Source of the DNA: Gottschalkia purinilytica
GTDB lineage: Bacteria > Bacillota > Clostridia > Tissierellales > Gottschalkiaceae
Assembly: GCF_001190785.1 (NCBI RefSeq)
Contig: NZ_LGSS01000016.1
Location: forward strand, 1-62,777
Length of the DNA: 62,777 nucleotides
Reading direction: 5' to 3'
Shown: piece by piece, positions 8,224 through 16,454 of the stretch
Position numbering within the stretch: the first letter of the stretch is position 1
How the letters are laid out: each line of letters opens with the position of its first letter
The notes under the pieces: generated by a model
What the model saw: only the letters and a program-made list of their open reading frames with translations
Database searches by the model: none
Told to the model about the DNA's origin: nothing
Made by a program: the position numbers and the translations under genes

Positions 8224-9516
8224 ATGAATTTTCATGATACTTATGAAGTTAATTCTATTAATAAAGTTGAGTACAGCATAACTAGGGGATTTGACAAAAG
8301 TATTACTCAAATGGATAATGATGTAAAAATAATAGGTGTATTAGGTATTAATGGAAAAACAACTACAGCTCATATTATAGAGGAGATATTTACAAATTCA
8401 GGATATAGGACAGGGTTGATAAGCTCTCTAGGATTAAAAATTAATGGTAAATATATTTTAAATAAAGAAGAGATAGATACATACTCTACAGTTGATTTAA
8501 TGGATAAGTTCAAATATAAAAATATAGATATAATAATAATAGAGATTTCTTTTGAAGATATATCTCTTATTAGTGAATATAATATAGAATTTGATATAGT
8601 TATAAATACTAACAATTATGAAAAAATTAATTATAACAGTATTATCAAGAAGTATAGAGAAGAGAAGAAAAAACTGTTTGATTCTTTAGCAAAAAATAAA
8701 ATAGCTATAATAAATCAAGATGATAAAAATTCTGTAAATTTAGTTCAAAGTAATAATAATATTGTAGTAATAACATATGGATTTAATGGAAAGGCTAGTG
8801 TAACTGCATCTAGTTTACAGCTTGATAAAGTATCTGATTTTAACTTATGTTTACAAAGAGGTATAACTACAATAAATGGTGTACAGATAGATCCTTTAGA
8901 ATTTCCTATATCACTAAATTTATTAGGAAGTTATAACATATATAATTGCTTAGCTGCTATAAGTACATGTCTATGTTTTGGTATAGATATTAAAGTTATA
9001 TCTGAAACCTTAATGAAGATAAAGGGACTAAGTAGAAGATTGAATAAAGTATATGATAAAGATTTTTTAGTAATAGATGCGTTTACAAATAATCCATTAT
9101 CTTATGATGCTGTTTTTCATACTATACAAAACTTAGACTATAATAACTTAATAGTAATAAATTCTATAGATGAAGACGATGAAAATGAAGTTAGTAGAGA
9201 TAATATAGAAATAATATCTGAATGGATTGATATACTAAAAGCTAATGACATAATACTATCATTAGGAACTGATGTTACAGAAAAAAAAGATAAATGTCTA
9301 AATAAATTAATTTTAGATTATGAAAAAAAATTTAAAGAAAATAATATAAAATATAGTGTATATGATAGATTAGAAGATTCTATAAATAATGCATTAAAAA
9401 TATGTAAAAAAAATGATATAGTTCTTCTATTAGGAGCAGAGGGAATGAATAAAGGAGAAAATATTTTATTAAAGGCTATATATAATAAACAAAAACTTTC
9501 TTTTTTAAAAAGCTAG
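8224..9516 (+). CDS. MurE-like Mur ligase family protein
   Basis: A 430-residue ATP-dependent ligase of the Mur/folylpolyglutamate superfamily. The P-loop GINGKTTT (residues 41-48), the middle-domain motif LLGSYNIYNCLAAI and the third domain starting at GLSRRLNKVY are present in the usual order. It starts only about 35 residues before the P-loop, so the N-terminal UDP-binding domain of true MurE (about 100 residues) is missing, and the MurE DNPR motif is replaced by TNNPLSYD. It is therefore unlikely to be the housekeeping UDP-MurNAc-tripeptide synthetase; it may act on another peptide or acid acceptor. ATG start with AAGGAGAG upstream. Monocistronic, with the terminator overlapping the stop codon. 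Confidence 0.8.
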   Translation: MNFHDTYEVNSINKVEYSITRGFDKSITQMDNDVKIIGVLGINGKTTTAHIIEEIFTNSGYRTGLISSLGLKINGKYILNKEEIDTYSTVDLMDKFKYKNIDIIIIEISFEDISLISEYNIEFDIVINTNNYEKINYNSIIKKYREEKKKLFDSLAKNKIAIINQDDKNSVNLVQSNNNIVVITYGFNGKASVTASSLQLDKVSDFNLCLQRGITTINGVQIDPLEFPISLNLLGSYNIYNCLAAISTCLCFGIDIKVISETLMKIKGLSRRLNKVYDKDFLVIDAFTNNPLSYDAVFHTIQNLDYNNLIVINSIDEDDENEVSRDNIEIISEWIDILKANDIILSLGTDVTEKKDKCLNKLILDYEKKFKENNIKYSVYDRLEDSINNALKICKKNDIVLLLGAEGMNKGENILLKAIYNKQKLSFLKS

Positions 9517-9536
9517 GTCAAAAGACTAGCTTTTTA
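9507..9536 (+). terminator. Terminator overlapping the Mur-ligase stop codon
   Basis: Stem AAAAAGCTAG(G)TC with its complement (9507-9519 and 9524-9535, one bulged G) and a T run. The stop codon is inside the left arm. Confidence 0.85.
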
Positions 9537-9820
9537 CTTATTCTTAATAATATTTTACAAAAGAGAAGGATTTTTTATATTTGGTGTCAAATACAAATTA
9601 AACAGTAATTTAATTTATTTTTTTATTATATATGGCTTGTTAAAGAGTTTTTAAGGGGTATTTTAACAGGTTATAAAGAACTAATACGTTATGTTTTATA
9701 TATTACTAAGGATAAAAAAAGAAAATGATAAAAAAACAATCATATTATTAATCTGTAGTGAATAAACATAGTTGTAGATTAGTCCAAAAAACATAAGAAT
9801 AGAAGGGGAGTGGGTCTAAA

Positions 9821-10540
9821 ATGACTGACAAAGTAATTGATACAAATATGGTAACTATTGTGGGGAAAATAGCTAGTGATAAGGAATTTAGTCATGAAAT
9901 GTATGGAGAAGGGTTTTATTCATTTGATTTAGAAGTTCCTAGATTAAGTAATCATGTAGATATTCTACCAGTTACAATATCAGAAAGATTACTAGTGGAT
10001 GTGAACTTGAAGCTGGGGGAATATTTAGTAGTAGAGGGACAATTAAGATCTTACAATAGATACGTAAATGGAAATAATAGATTAGTTTTAACGATATTTG
10101 CCAGAGAAACATACATACCTAAAGATGAAGAAGAATTAAATGAAATACTTAAAAGGCCAAATGAAATATATCTTGATGGATATATCTGCAAAGAACCAGT
10201 TTATAGAACAACGCCATTTGGAAGAGAAATAACGGACTTATTAATTGCTGTAAATAGACCGTATAATAAGTCAGACTACATACCATGTATAGCCTGGGGA
10301 AGAAATGCTAGATTTTGTGAAAAATTAGAAGTAGGGGATCATATAAAGCTTTGGGGAAGAATTCAAAGTAGAGAATATCAAAAGAAATTGACAGATGGTG
10401 AAGTATTAAATAAAGTTGCATTTGAAGTTTCTGTATCAAAGTTAGAATATCTGAAAGATGATAATAATAGAGAAGGAAAAGAATTTGATGATTATAAGGA
10501 AAATTCTGAAGATGAAGAAGTACAAGGAGTAGTTATTTAA
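9821..10540 (+). CDS. Single-stranded DNA-binding protein with two OB folds
   Basis: A 239-residue protein made of two tandem SSB-type OB folds. The first (residues about 8-110) starts NMVTIVGKIASDKEF and has LGEYLVVEGQLRSYNRY. The second (about 114-208) starts NEIYLDGYICKEPVYRTTPFGREI and has IPCIAWGRNARFCEKL and LWGRIQSREYQ, the classical SSB signature. An acidic C-terminal tail follows, but the tip reads VQGVVI rather than the usual DDDIPF-like end that docks partner proteins. This double-OB form occurs in clostridia beside a normal SSB. ATG start with GAAGGGGAG upstream; its own terminator follows. It binds single-stranded DNA by family; the specific process is unknown. Confidence 0.86.
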   Translation: MTDKVIDTNMVTIVGKIASDKEFSHEMYGEGFYSFDLEVPRLSNHVDILPVTISERLLVDVNLKLGEYLVVEGQLRSYNRYVNGNNRLVLTIFARETYIPKDEEELNEILKRPNEIYLDGYICKEPVYRTTPFGREITDLLIAVNRPYNKSDYIPCIAWGRNARFCEKLEVGDHIKLWGRIQSREYQKKLTDGEVLNKVAFEVSVSKLEYLKDDNNREGKEFDDYKENSEDEEVQGVVI

Positions 10541-10568
10541 ACAAGACCTATAAAAGGTCTTGTTTTTT
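10541..10568 (+). terminator. Terminator after the double-OB SSB gene
   Basis: 9-bp perfect stem ACAAGACCT (10541-10549 with 10554-10562) followed by TTTTTT. Confidence 0.9.
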
Positions 10569-10595
10569 GATATAATACATTAAGAGGTGATTTTA

Positions 10596-10736
10596 ATGTA
10601 TTATAAAGTAATAATATTATTTGTTTTATTTACTATATTAATAAGCATACAATATTCTTTGAATAAAATATTAATAGAACTTAAAGACATAAAGAAATTG
10701 CTAAGAAAAGATAGTAATAAAATAAATAGTCAATAG
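10596..10736 (+). CDS. 46-residue membrane peptide upstream of the DNA methyltransferase
   Basis: A short ORF starting ATG at 10596 behind AAGAGGTGA (6 nt spacing) and ending TAG at 10736, 18 bp before the methyltransferase start. The product begins MYYKVIILFVLFTILISIQY, one clear transmembrane helix, followed by a charged amphipathic tail (KILIELKDIKKLLRKDSNK). The good ribosome binding site, tight spacing and lack of a terminator suggest it is the first gene of a two-gene operon with the methyltransferase. No family is recognised; the helix plus short coiled-coil-like tail resembles many small membrane adaptors. Expression is inferred from sequence only. Confidence 0.6.
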   Translation: MYYKVIILFVLFTILISIQYSLNKILIELKDIKKLLRKDSNKINSQ

Positions 10737-10754
10737 TGTGTAGGTGAAATGCTT

Positions 10755-12794
10755 ATGGATGATTTTTTTGCAGCCATAGATAATATGTATGAGGAGCTAA
10801 TAGATAACTATGGCTATGTCAACATAGAGGAAATAATGATAAATACTATAATTAAGGTATCTCTTGATAACTTAGGAGAAGCGTTTAATTTTGAGGAAGA
10901 CGTTTGCATAAAGTTCATAGATAATTATGATTTAAGAGGGTATGAGATAATAAATAATGTTATGAAGAAACATATTGTATCTATAGGGGATTTAATACCT
11001 GAAATATATGTGTATATATTAAATAAAAAAGGTAATAAAAAAGAAAAGTATAGCATACATTATACTCCTAAATGGATAGTAGAATATATAACAAACAATG
11101 TTCTTAAAAATATAGATATCAAGGATATACAGTCAATGAGAATATTAGAACCATCATGTGGAAGTGGAGTATTCTTAGATTATATGTTTGATTATTTATT
11201 TGAAATATATAAGTTAAATACTAATTTCAGTAATAGCGAAATAGTTAAAACAATACTAGAAAAAAACTTATATGGAGTAGATGTAGATAAAGTAGCTATA
11301 AAAATATCAAAATTTTTAATGTTTCTAAAAGCATTAAAAAAGACAAAAAAATATTTAGATATTAAATATAATTTATTTAATTGTGATTTTTTTAAAGATA
11401 ACTATATAAAAAATATGAACTTTGATATTATATTAGGAAATCCTCCATATGTAGAAAATAGAAAGATTAATAAATATTATGATAAAAAAGAATTGAAAAG
11501 TAATTTTGTAACAGCAGTTGGAAGATTTGATTTTTATAGTTTATTTATTGAAAAATCAATAAATAAGATAAATGATAATGGAATTATTTCGTTTATTATA
11601 CCAGGGAGTATTTTATACAATAATAATTTTACACCTATTAGAAAACTAATACTAGATAAAACAAAAATAAAAGAGATCGTAAATTTAGGAGAGCAAATAT
11701 TTGAAGATGTAGATATGAATATGACTATATTAAGTCTAGAAGAAAGTAAAGATGGTATAAGTAATATAATAAGTTGTAAAGATATATTTGATAATGGAGA
11801 TAAGCAAAAACATATATTATATAAAAAAGGCAGAAAGATTCCTCAAAGATATTATTACAATACTTTAAATAATGTTTTTGACATAAATTCTTCAGAAACA
11901 ACATTTAAACTTAGAGAAAAAGTATTCAAAAATAAATATCAGAAACTTAGTGATGTAAGTACTATAGTAGCAGGAATAGCTACAGGAAATGTGAAAAAGA
12001 AGCTAGTAAAAAATAAAAAAGAAAATAAAAACTATAAAAGGCTTTTAGAAGGAAAAGATATCTTTTCATATGGCTATAAATGGTCAGGAATGTATTTGGT
12101 AAATGATAGATCATTGATAAATAAAGATAAAGGTGAATATGCTACATTTATGAAAAATGATTATATATATAGTGATAAAATACTTATACGTCAAACATCG
12201 GATAGATTTATATGTTGTTATGATGATGAAAACTATCATTTGCTAAATACACTATATTCTCTTATAGTCAAAGAAGACTATAAAGATATTATAAATCTAA
12301 AATATATACTAGCATTATTGAATTCTAAATTTTATAATTTTCTTTATACAACATTAGTTAGAGAAAAAGGAAAGGTATTCCCACAAGTTAAAATATTTCA
12401 TATTCAAAATAGTCCTATAATAACTCCTGCCAGAGAAATACAACAGTACTTAGTAAATATGGTAGAACATATAATACTAATAAATAAATATCTAAATTCT
12501 AATAGAAACTACTCTAATGAACTAAAATATAAACTCCAAATTAAGATTGAAGAATTAAAAAAAGAAATAGATAAAGTTATATATAGTATATTTGAATTAT
12601 CTTTTAAAGAGATATTAGAAGTAGAAAGAGTTATGGAGAAGTCAACTTTAGATTACGATATGAATGTCAACAAAACGAAGAACGATATTATAGATTTATT
12701 GGATAAATATAAAGATATTATAAAAGTATCCAAAATATTAAAGGTAAATCCAAACAAGCTATATTCCTTTATATTCAGCTACCAAAAAAAGTAA
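10755..12794 (+). CDS. Orphan N6-adenine DNA methyltransferase, CamA/type IIG-like
   Basis: A roughly 680-residue gamma-class N6-adenine methyltransferase. Motif X (HYTPKWIVEYI, residues 102-112), motif I (ILEPSCGSGVFL, 130-141) and catalytic motif IV (GNPPY, 228-232) are in order; the second half is a TaqI/type IIG-like target recognition region (LEGKDIFSYGYKW, LALLNSKFYNFLYTT) ending in helices. The first 100 residues show no PD-(D/E)xK nuclease motif, and no restriction gene is adjacent. The layout resembles the sporulation-linked orphan methyltransferase CamA of Clostridioides difficile, but the N-terminus is longer. The start at 10755 is favoured because AGGTGA lies 7 nt upstream; ATG at 10749 is too close. 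It sits between ssb-like and hpt genes, a core location. Confidence 0.86.
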   Translation: MDDFFAAIDNMYEELIDNYGYVNIEEIMINTIIKVSLDNLGEAFNFEEDVCIKFIDNYDLRGYEIINNVMKKHIVSIGDLIPEIYVYILNKKGNKKEKYSIHYTPKWIVEYITNNVLKNIDIKDIQSMRILEPSCGSGVFLDYMFDYLFEIYKLNTNFSNSEIVKTILEKNLYGVDVDKVAIKISKFLMFLKALKKTKKYLDIKYNLFNCDFFKDNYIKNMNFDIILGNPPYVENRKINKYYDKKELKSNFVTAVGRFDFYSLFIEKSINKINDNGIISFIIPGSILYNNNFTPIRKLILDKTKIKEIVNLGEQIFEDVDMNMTILSLEESKDGISNIISCKDIFDNGDKQKHILYKKGRKIPQRYYYNTLNNVFDINSSETTFKLREKVFKNKYQKLSDVSTIVAGIATGNVKKKLVKNKKENKNYKRLLEGKDIFSYGYKWSGMYLVNDRSLINKDKGEYATFMKNDYIYSDKILIRQTSDRFICCYDDENYHLLNTLYSLIVKEDYKDIINLKYILALLNSKFYNFLYTTLVREKGKVFPQVKIFHIQNSPIITPAREIQQYLVNMVEHIILINKYLNSNRNYSNELKYKLQIKIEELKKEIDKVIYSIFELSFKEILEVERVMEKSTLDYDMNVNKTKNDIIDLLDKYKDIIKVSKILKVNPNKLYSFIFSYQKK

Positions 12795-12814
12795 ACTACA
12801 AAACATCTTAAATA

Positions 12815-12843
12815 TTGACAAAATATATTATATAGAATAGAAT
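12815..12843 (+). promoter_or_regulatory. Sigma-A promoter of hpt
   Basis: TTGACA (12815-12820), a 17-bp spacer and TAGAAT (12838-12843), about 60 bp before the hpt start. Confidence 0.75.
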
Positions 12844-12905
12844 AGCTTTAAAAACAGAAATTTTTTGGCGTTGACGTAAAAATACCGAGGGAGTTGAGTA
12901 CTTAA

Positions 12906-13433
12906 ATGGATGAAAATAAGAAGCGAAAGGTAATAATATCAGAAGATGAAATTACAGAAAAGATAAAAGAAGTCGGCAAAAGGGTATCTCAAGACTACGA
13001 AGGAAGAGATATACTTGTAGTTTCTCTTTTGAAAGGTAGCTTTATATTTACAGCTGATTTAGTAAGGCAAATAAATGTTCCTACACAAGTTGAGTTTATG
13101 ACAACATCTAGTTATGGTCATAATGAAGAAAGTGCAGGAGAAGTGGATATATTAAATGATTTAGATGTAGATGTAAGAGGAAGAGACATACTTATAGTAG
13201 ATGATATAATGGACACTGGACTTACAATGAAAAAAATTATAGAGCATCTAGAATCTAAAGGTCCAAATTCAGTTAGAACTTGTGTTTTGTTAGATAAGCC
13301 TGAAAGAAGAAAAGTAGACATAACACCTTCATATGTAGGATTTACGATACCTGATTTATTTATAGTTGGATATGGATTAAACTATGGTGACTACTATAGA
13401 GGAGTTCCATATATATTTAGCTTCCAAGAATAA
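12906..13433 (+). CDS. hpt: Hypoxanthine phosphoribosyltransferase
   Basis: A 175-residue cytosolic purine salvage enzyme that joins hypoxanthine (and usually guanine) to PRPP, making IMP or GMP. The PRPP-binding loop ILIVDDIMDTGLTM (about residues 95-108) and the flexible-loop region FMTTSSYG are typical, and the length is standard. In many Firmicutes hpt lies beside tilS and ftsH; here it is instead downstream of a DNA methyltransferase, with its own promoter. The ATG start at 12906 has GAGGGAG about 11 nt upstream. A modest terminator follows. Confidence 0.96.
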   Translation: MDENKKRKVIISEDEITEKIKEVGKRVSQDYEGRDILVVSLLKGSFIFTADLVRQINVPTQVEFMTTSSYGHNEESAGEVDILNDLDVDVRGRDILIVDDIMDTGLTMKKIIEHLESKGPNSVRTCVLLDKPERRKVDITPSYVGFTIPDLFIVGYGLNYGDYYRGVPYIFSFQE

Positions 13434-13443
13434 TAAACATTAG

Positions 13444-13474
13444 GGCTGATAGAATAAACTATCAGCTTATTTTA
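13444..13474 (+). terminator. Terminator after hpt
   Basis: 8-9 bp stem GGCTGATAG/CTATCAGC(T) with a 6-nt loop and an interrupted T tail. Confidence 0.65.
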
Positions 13475-13521
13475 TATTTATTTAGTATGAAAGTGAGATC
13501 AGTAGACTAGGGGGACGTCTT

Positions 13522-14502
13522 ATGGAAAAGAGAAAAAAAGTACCTTCTATTATAGAAGCAAACTATATGTATTTTATTTTAGGAATAATGCTATTAACAC
13601 TAGGTGGGAAAGCACAACAAAATAATATTTATAGTGGAATATTTATAACCGAATATTTAATTATATTGCTTCCTATTATGCTATATCTAGTAGTTAGAAA
13701 GTATGATTTAAAGAGTAATCTTAGACTTAATAAAATTACACTTAAGCAATGTTTTATTACTATTTTAATAATGATATTTTCATATCCAGTAGCAATATTT
13801 TTTAACTATATAGTAATTGTGATTATGAATATTATAGGTATGGAAATAGCTCCAAGTCCTTTACCAATTTCTAAAACAAGCTCCCAATTTATATTAGGAT
13901 TTCTAATGTTTGCTCTTTCAGCAGGGATATGCGAAGAGGTAATGTTTAGAGGATTTATAATGAAGTCATATGAAAAATTAGGAAAATGGAAGGCTATAGT
14001 TATATCAGGAGTGTTATTTGGAGTATTTCATTTTAATATACAAAATCTTTTTGCTCCAATATTTTTAGGAATACTATTAGGATACATGGTGTACAAAACA
14101 AATTCTATATATACGTCAATAATTGGTCACACTATGAATAATAGTATAGCTTTGATACTAACTAAAATTGCTAGTTCTCCAGATATGCCTGCTCAAACTA
14201 ATATTGATATTAATGGTACGTTTCTAATAATAGGATTATTAGTAATTGGAGCATTTGCATTAGTATCATTTTTAGTAGTATATTCACTTCTAGGAGCTTT
14301 GCCAGAAACTAAAAGAGTACTTGAAAATGTAGACTCTATAAATTCATTATCATCTTTTAAATACAATAGTATTGATAGTGATTATTTAGAAGGGAAAATA
14401 GAAAAGACGAATACAAGTGATAAATTATTGGCAGCAATACCTATTGTAATTACAATTTTAATCTATATAGGTAGTCATATACTGGTATATATGTATAAAT
14501 AA
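13522..14502 (+). CDS. CPBP family intramembrane metalloprotease
   Basis: A 326-residue membrane protein of the CPBP/Abi (Rce1-like) glutamic-type intramembrane protease family. The conserved motifs are EEVMFRGF (E138, E139, R143), FGVFHF (H170) and IGHTMNNSIA (H203, N207), spaced as expected. About eight hydrophobic helices are seen, with a C-terminal soluble segment (about residues 265-300) and a last helix. The family includes protease-like proteins linked to bacteriocin immunity and membrane protein processing; the substrate here is unknown. ATG start with a GGGGGA-type ribosome binding site upstream. Single gene between two terminators. Confidence 0.9.
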   Translation: MEKRKKVPSIIEANYMYFILGIMLLTLGGKAQQNNIYSGIFITEYLIILLPIMLYLVVRKYDLKSNLRLNKITLKQCFITILIMIFSYPVAIFFNYIVIVIMNIIGMEIAPSPLPISKTSSQFILGFLMFALSAGICEEVMFRGFIMKSYEKLGKWKAIVISGVLFGVFHFNIQNLFAPIFLGILLGYMVYKTNSIYTSIIGHTMNNSIALILTKIASSPDMPAQTNIDINGTFLIIGLLVIGAFALVSFLVVYSLLGALPETKRVLENVDSINSLSSFKYNSIDSDYLEGKIEKTNTSDKLLAAIPIVITILIYIGSHILVYMYK

Positions 14503-14509
14503 TATAATG

Positions 14510-14537
14510 AAAAAAGCACCTTTTAAGGTGCTTTTTT
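14510..14537 (+). terminator. Terminator after the CPBP gene
   Basis: 13-bp perfect stem AAAAAAGCACCTT with a 2-nt loop and a long T run. Confidence 0.92.
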
Positions 14538-14555
14538 ATATATAGCCTTTTTGGA

Positions 14556-14591
14556 TTAAGAGACTCATTTTTGGGGGATAAAGTCTCTTAA
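14556..14591. repeat. Inverted repeat with G-rich loop, unexplained
   Basis: 10-bp perfect stem TTAAGAGACT (14556-14565) with AGTCTCTTAA (14582-14591) around a 16-nt loop that contains GGGGG. It lies after the previous terminator, so it is not needed for that gene. It may belong to a leader or small RNA, or be a protein-binding site. Confidence 0.35.
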
Positions 14592-14757
14592 AAATTTTAA
14601 GAATATATATTAAAGGGGTAGCGGGAAAGTAGTACTTTTTCAACGTTTACTAGTCTAACACTTTGATAAATATAAATCAAGGAAAAATATTTGAAGAAAT
14701 GTTAACAATTACTAGATTGTATTAAAGAGTTTAAAATCTACAAATTTACATATATAA

Positions 14758-14786
14758 GTATATTATTTTTCTATATTGACATAATA
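14758..14786 (+). promoter_or_regulatory. Sigma-G promoter of the second SASP gene
   Basis: GTATA (14758-14762), a 17-bp spacer and CATAATA (14780-14786) match the sigma-G pattern closely. The predicted transcript start would leave a leader of only about 15 nt that begins near the ribosome binding site GGAGGG. Confidence 0.6.
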
Positions 14787-14806
14787 GAAAAAAGGAGGGA
14801 TTGATT

Positions 14807-15025
14807 ATGGCAGAAATAAAAAGAAAAAGTAGAAAAGACAAAAGAAAAAAAGTATTAACACCAGATGATATAATGAAGTATGAGATAGCTAAAGAACTAG
14901 GATTAGCTGAAAAAATAGAAAAAATGGGATGGGGTGGACTTACAGCTAAGGAAACAGGAAGAATAGGTGGAATAATGACTGTAAGGAAAAAAGCAATGAA
15001 AAAACAAGAGGACAAAAAAGAATAA
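14807..15025 (+). CDS. Small acid-soluble spore protein, alpha/beta-like (clostridial type)
   Basis: A 72-residue basic protein. It has the GPR cleavage-type block KYEIAKELGL (about residues 25-34) and the second conserved block GWGGLTAKETGRIGGIMTVRKK, a divergent SASP form common in clostridia where GWGGLTAxExGxxGG replaces the usual second block. The N- and C-termini are lysine-rich, fitting DNA binding. The ATG at 14807 is chosen because GGAGGG lies 7 nt upstream; the TTG at 14801 is too close. A sigma-G promoter match directly upstream supports forespore expression. Together with the SASP at 1189, the window carries two spore DNA-coat genes. Confidence 0.9.
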   Translation: MAEIKRKSRKDKRKKVLTPDDIMKYEIAKELGLAEKIEKMGWGGLTAKETGRIGGIMTVRKKAMKKQEDKKE

Positions 15026-15269
15026 AATTTTTTAGTTTTAAAGAACTATGCTAATATAATAAGATATTTATTATTAAAGTTAATACAAAGATTTATTAAA
15101 TATTAAAAAATAAAAACTATCAGATATAAAAAGTATAAAAATAAAGTGAAATATATGTATGGTTTCATTGTACTATAAGGTATAATCTAAAGAGCTTCTA
15201 CTTAATAGGTAAGTTATAATGTTGTAAAAATACTAAGACTAGATGTTATTATTTTTCAAGGTATTTACT

Positions 15270-15298
15270 TTGCTCAAAATCACTAAAAAGGTTATAAT
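15270..15298 (+). promoter_or_regulatory. Candidate sigma-A promoter of the methyltransferase unit
   Basis: TTGCTC (15270-15275), a 17-bp spacer and TATAAT (15293-15298). Transcription would begin near 15305, a few bases before the small ORF at 15309. Confidence 0.5.
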
Positions 15299-15308
15299 TA
15301 TAACTATA

Positions 15309-15410
15309 ATGAAAACATTTTATGATAAGTATTCAGATATAGTTATGAAAGATAAGATAGAAAGATATAACCCAAACTGTAGAGATTTTAAAGAAAGAGG
15401 ATTAACATGA
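15309..15410 (+). CDS. Possible 33-residue ORF overlapping the methyltransferase start
   Basis: ATG at 15309 opens a 33-codon frame (starts MKTFYDKYSDIVMKDKIERY) whose TGA overlaps the ATG of the methyltransferase gene in an ATGA arrangement, the usual layout for translational coupling. There is no ribosome binding site, but a promoter at 15270-15298 would start the mRNA within a few bases of the ATG, so leaderless translation is conceivable. The product is hydrophilic and has no known family. It could equally be a chance frame in a leader. Confidence 0.25.
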   Translation: MKTFYDKYSDIVMKDKIERYNPNCRDFKERGLT

Positions 15411-16153
15411 AAACATACAAGGATTTTGCTTTTTTATATGATAGATTGATGGAAGATGTTGATTATAAGATGTGGTTTGAATATATAAAAAGTATATTCA
15501 AAAAATATAATAAAAAGCCTGATAAGATACTAGAGATGGCTTGTGGAACAGGAAATTTAACAAAGTATTTATGTGAAGAAATAAGAGATGTTACTTGTTT
15601 TGATTTATCAGACGAAATGTTAACTGTAGCTTATGATAAATTACAGTATTATAATAATGTGGATATATTAAAACAGAATATGATAGATTTTAATCTTAAT
15701 AAAAAGGAATTTGAATCTATAATATGTTGTTGTGATAGTATAAATTATATAACAGATGAAAGTGAGTTATATAAGGTATTTGAAAACACTTATAAACATC
15801 TTACTAAAAATGGATTGTTTATATTTGATATAAATTCTTACTATAAGCTTAAATACATAATAGGAGAAAATACTTTTATAGAAGATACTGATGAAGTATT
15901 TTATACTTGGGAAAATGAGTTTATAGAGGAAGAAAGTCTTTGTTATTTTTATTTAACGTTTTTTATGAAGGAAAATGAAAAATACATAAGATTTGACGAA
16001 ACACATATTGAAAAAGCTTACACTGAGAATCAACTGAAAAATATGTTGAAAAAAGTTGGGTTTAGTAAAGTTGATACATATGACGCATTTAATTTTTACA
16101 ATGTAAGTGAAAAAAGTGAAAGAATCTTCTTCATAGCTTCAAAAAACAGCTAA
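15407..16153 (+). CDS. Class I SAM-dependent methyltransferase
   Basis: A 248-residue Rossmann-fold methyltransferase. Motif I reads [15 protein letters not shown] (residues 41-55), followed by the acidic residue in [10 protein letters not shown] and a motif-IV-like [13 protein letters not shown]. The C-terminal part ([20 protein letters not shown]) is typical of a small family of uncharacterised methyltransferases in Firmicutes, often found near genes for ribosome maturation. Substrate unknown: small molecule or RNA both possible. ATG start with AAAGAAAGAGGA upstream and a 4-bp overlap with a short frame. Followed closely by the cold-shock gene. Confidence 0.88.
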   Translation: MKTYKDFAFLYDRLMEDVDYKMWFEYIKSIFKKYNKKPDKILEMACGTGNLTKYLCEEIRDVTCFDLSDEMLTVAYDKLQYYNNVDILKQNMIDFNLNKKEFESIICCCDSINYITDESELYKVFENTYKHLTKNGLFIFDINSYYKLKYIIGENTFIEDTDEVFYTWENEFIEEESLCYFYLTFFMKENEKYIRFDETHIEKAYTENQLKNMLKKVGFSKVDTYDAFNFYNVSEKSERIFFIASKNS

Positions 16154-16253
16154 ATACTTATTGACAAGGATAAGAAGATATGATAACATGGTTCATAGAG
16201 TAGGTATAGATAATAATCTACTAATTTATTTGTATATGGAGGAATGTTTTAAG

Positions 16254-16454
16254 ATGGTTAAAGGTAAAGTAAAATGGTTTAATGCGACAAAAGGATACGG
16301 ATTTATTTCAGGAGAAAATGGAGAAGACGTATTCGTACATTACTCAGCTATTGAAAGTGATGGATACAAAACATTAGAAGAAGGACAAGAAGTTGAGTTT
16401 GATGTAGTAGAAGGACAAAAAGGACCTCAAGCTACAAACGTTACAAAACTATAA
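16254..16454 (+). CDS. Cold-shock protein (CSD family)
   Basis: A 66-residue single-domain nucleic-acid chaperone. RNP1 (KGYGFIS, residues 13-19) and RNP2 (VFVHY, 26-30) are intact, and the sequence is near the family consensus. It melts RNA structure and supports translation at low temperature or general growth. The start at 16254 is fixed by GGAGGA 10 nt upstream and by the conserved [10 protein letters not shown] beginning; a longer frame from 16161 is only the 5' UTR. About 100 bp precede the start after the methyltransferase stop, as often seen for structured csp leaders. Confidence 0.97.
   Translation: MVKGKVKWFNATKGYGFISGENGEDVFVHYSAIESDGYKTLEEGQEVEFDVVEGQKGPQATNVTKL

Noticed and set aside
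10755-12794. Restriction-modification or phage-defence island
   Set aside because: No nuclease motif in the methyltransferase, no specificity or restriction gene nearby, and both flanks are housekeeping genes.
14600-14640. Possible c-di-GMP riboswitch remnant (GGGGTAGCGGG)
   Set aside because: Only a few bases recall the 3' part of that riboswitch; the conserved 5' elements and tetraloop/receptor are absent.
14746-15015. Minus-strand hydrophobic frame over the second SASP gene
   Set aside because: Mirror of a lysine-rich gene; no ribosome binding site.
16161-16253. N-terminal extension of the cold-shock protein
   Set aside because: The conserved protein starts at 16254 behind GGAGGA; the upstream part is untranslated leader.
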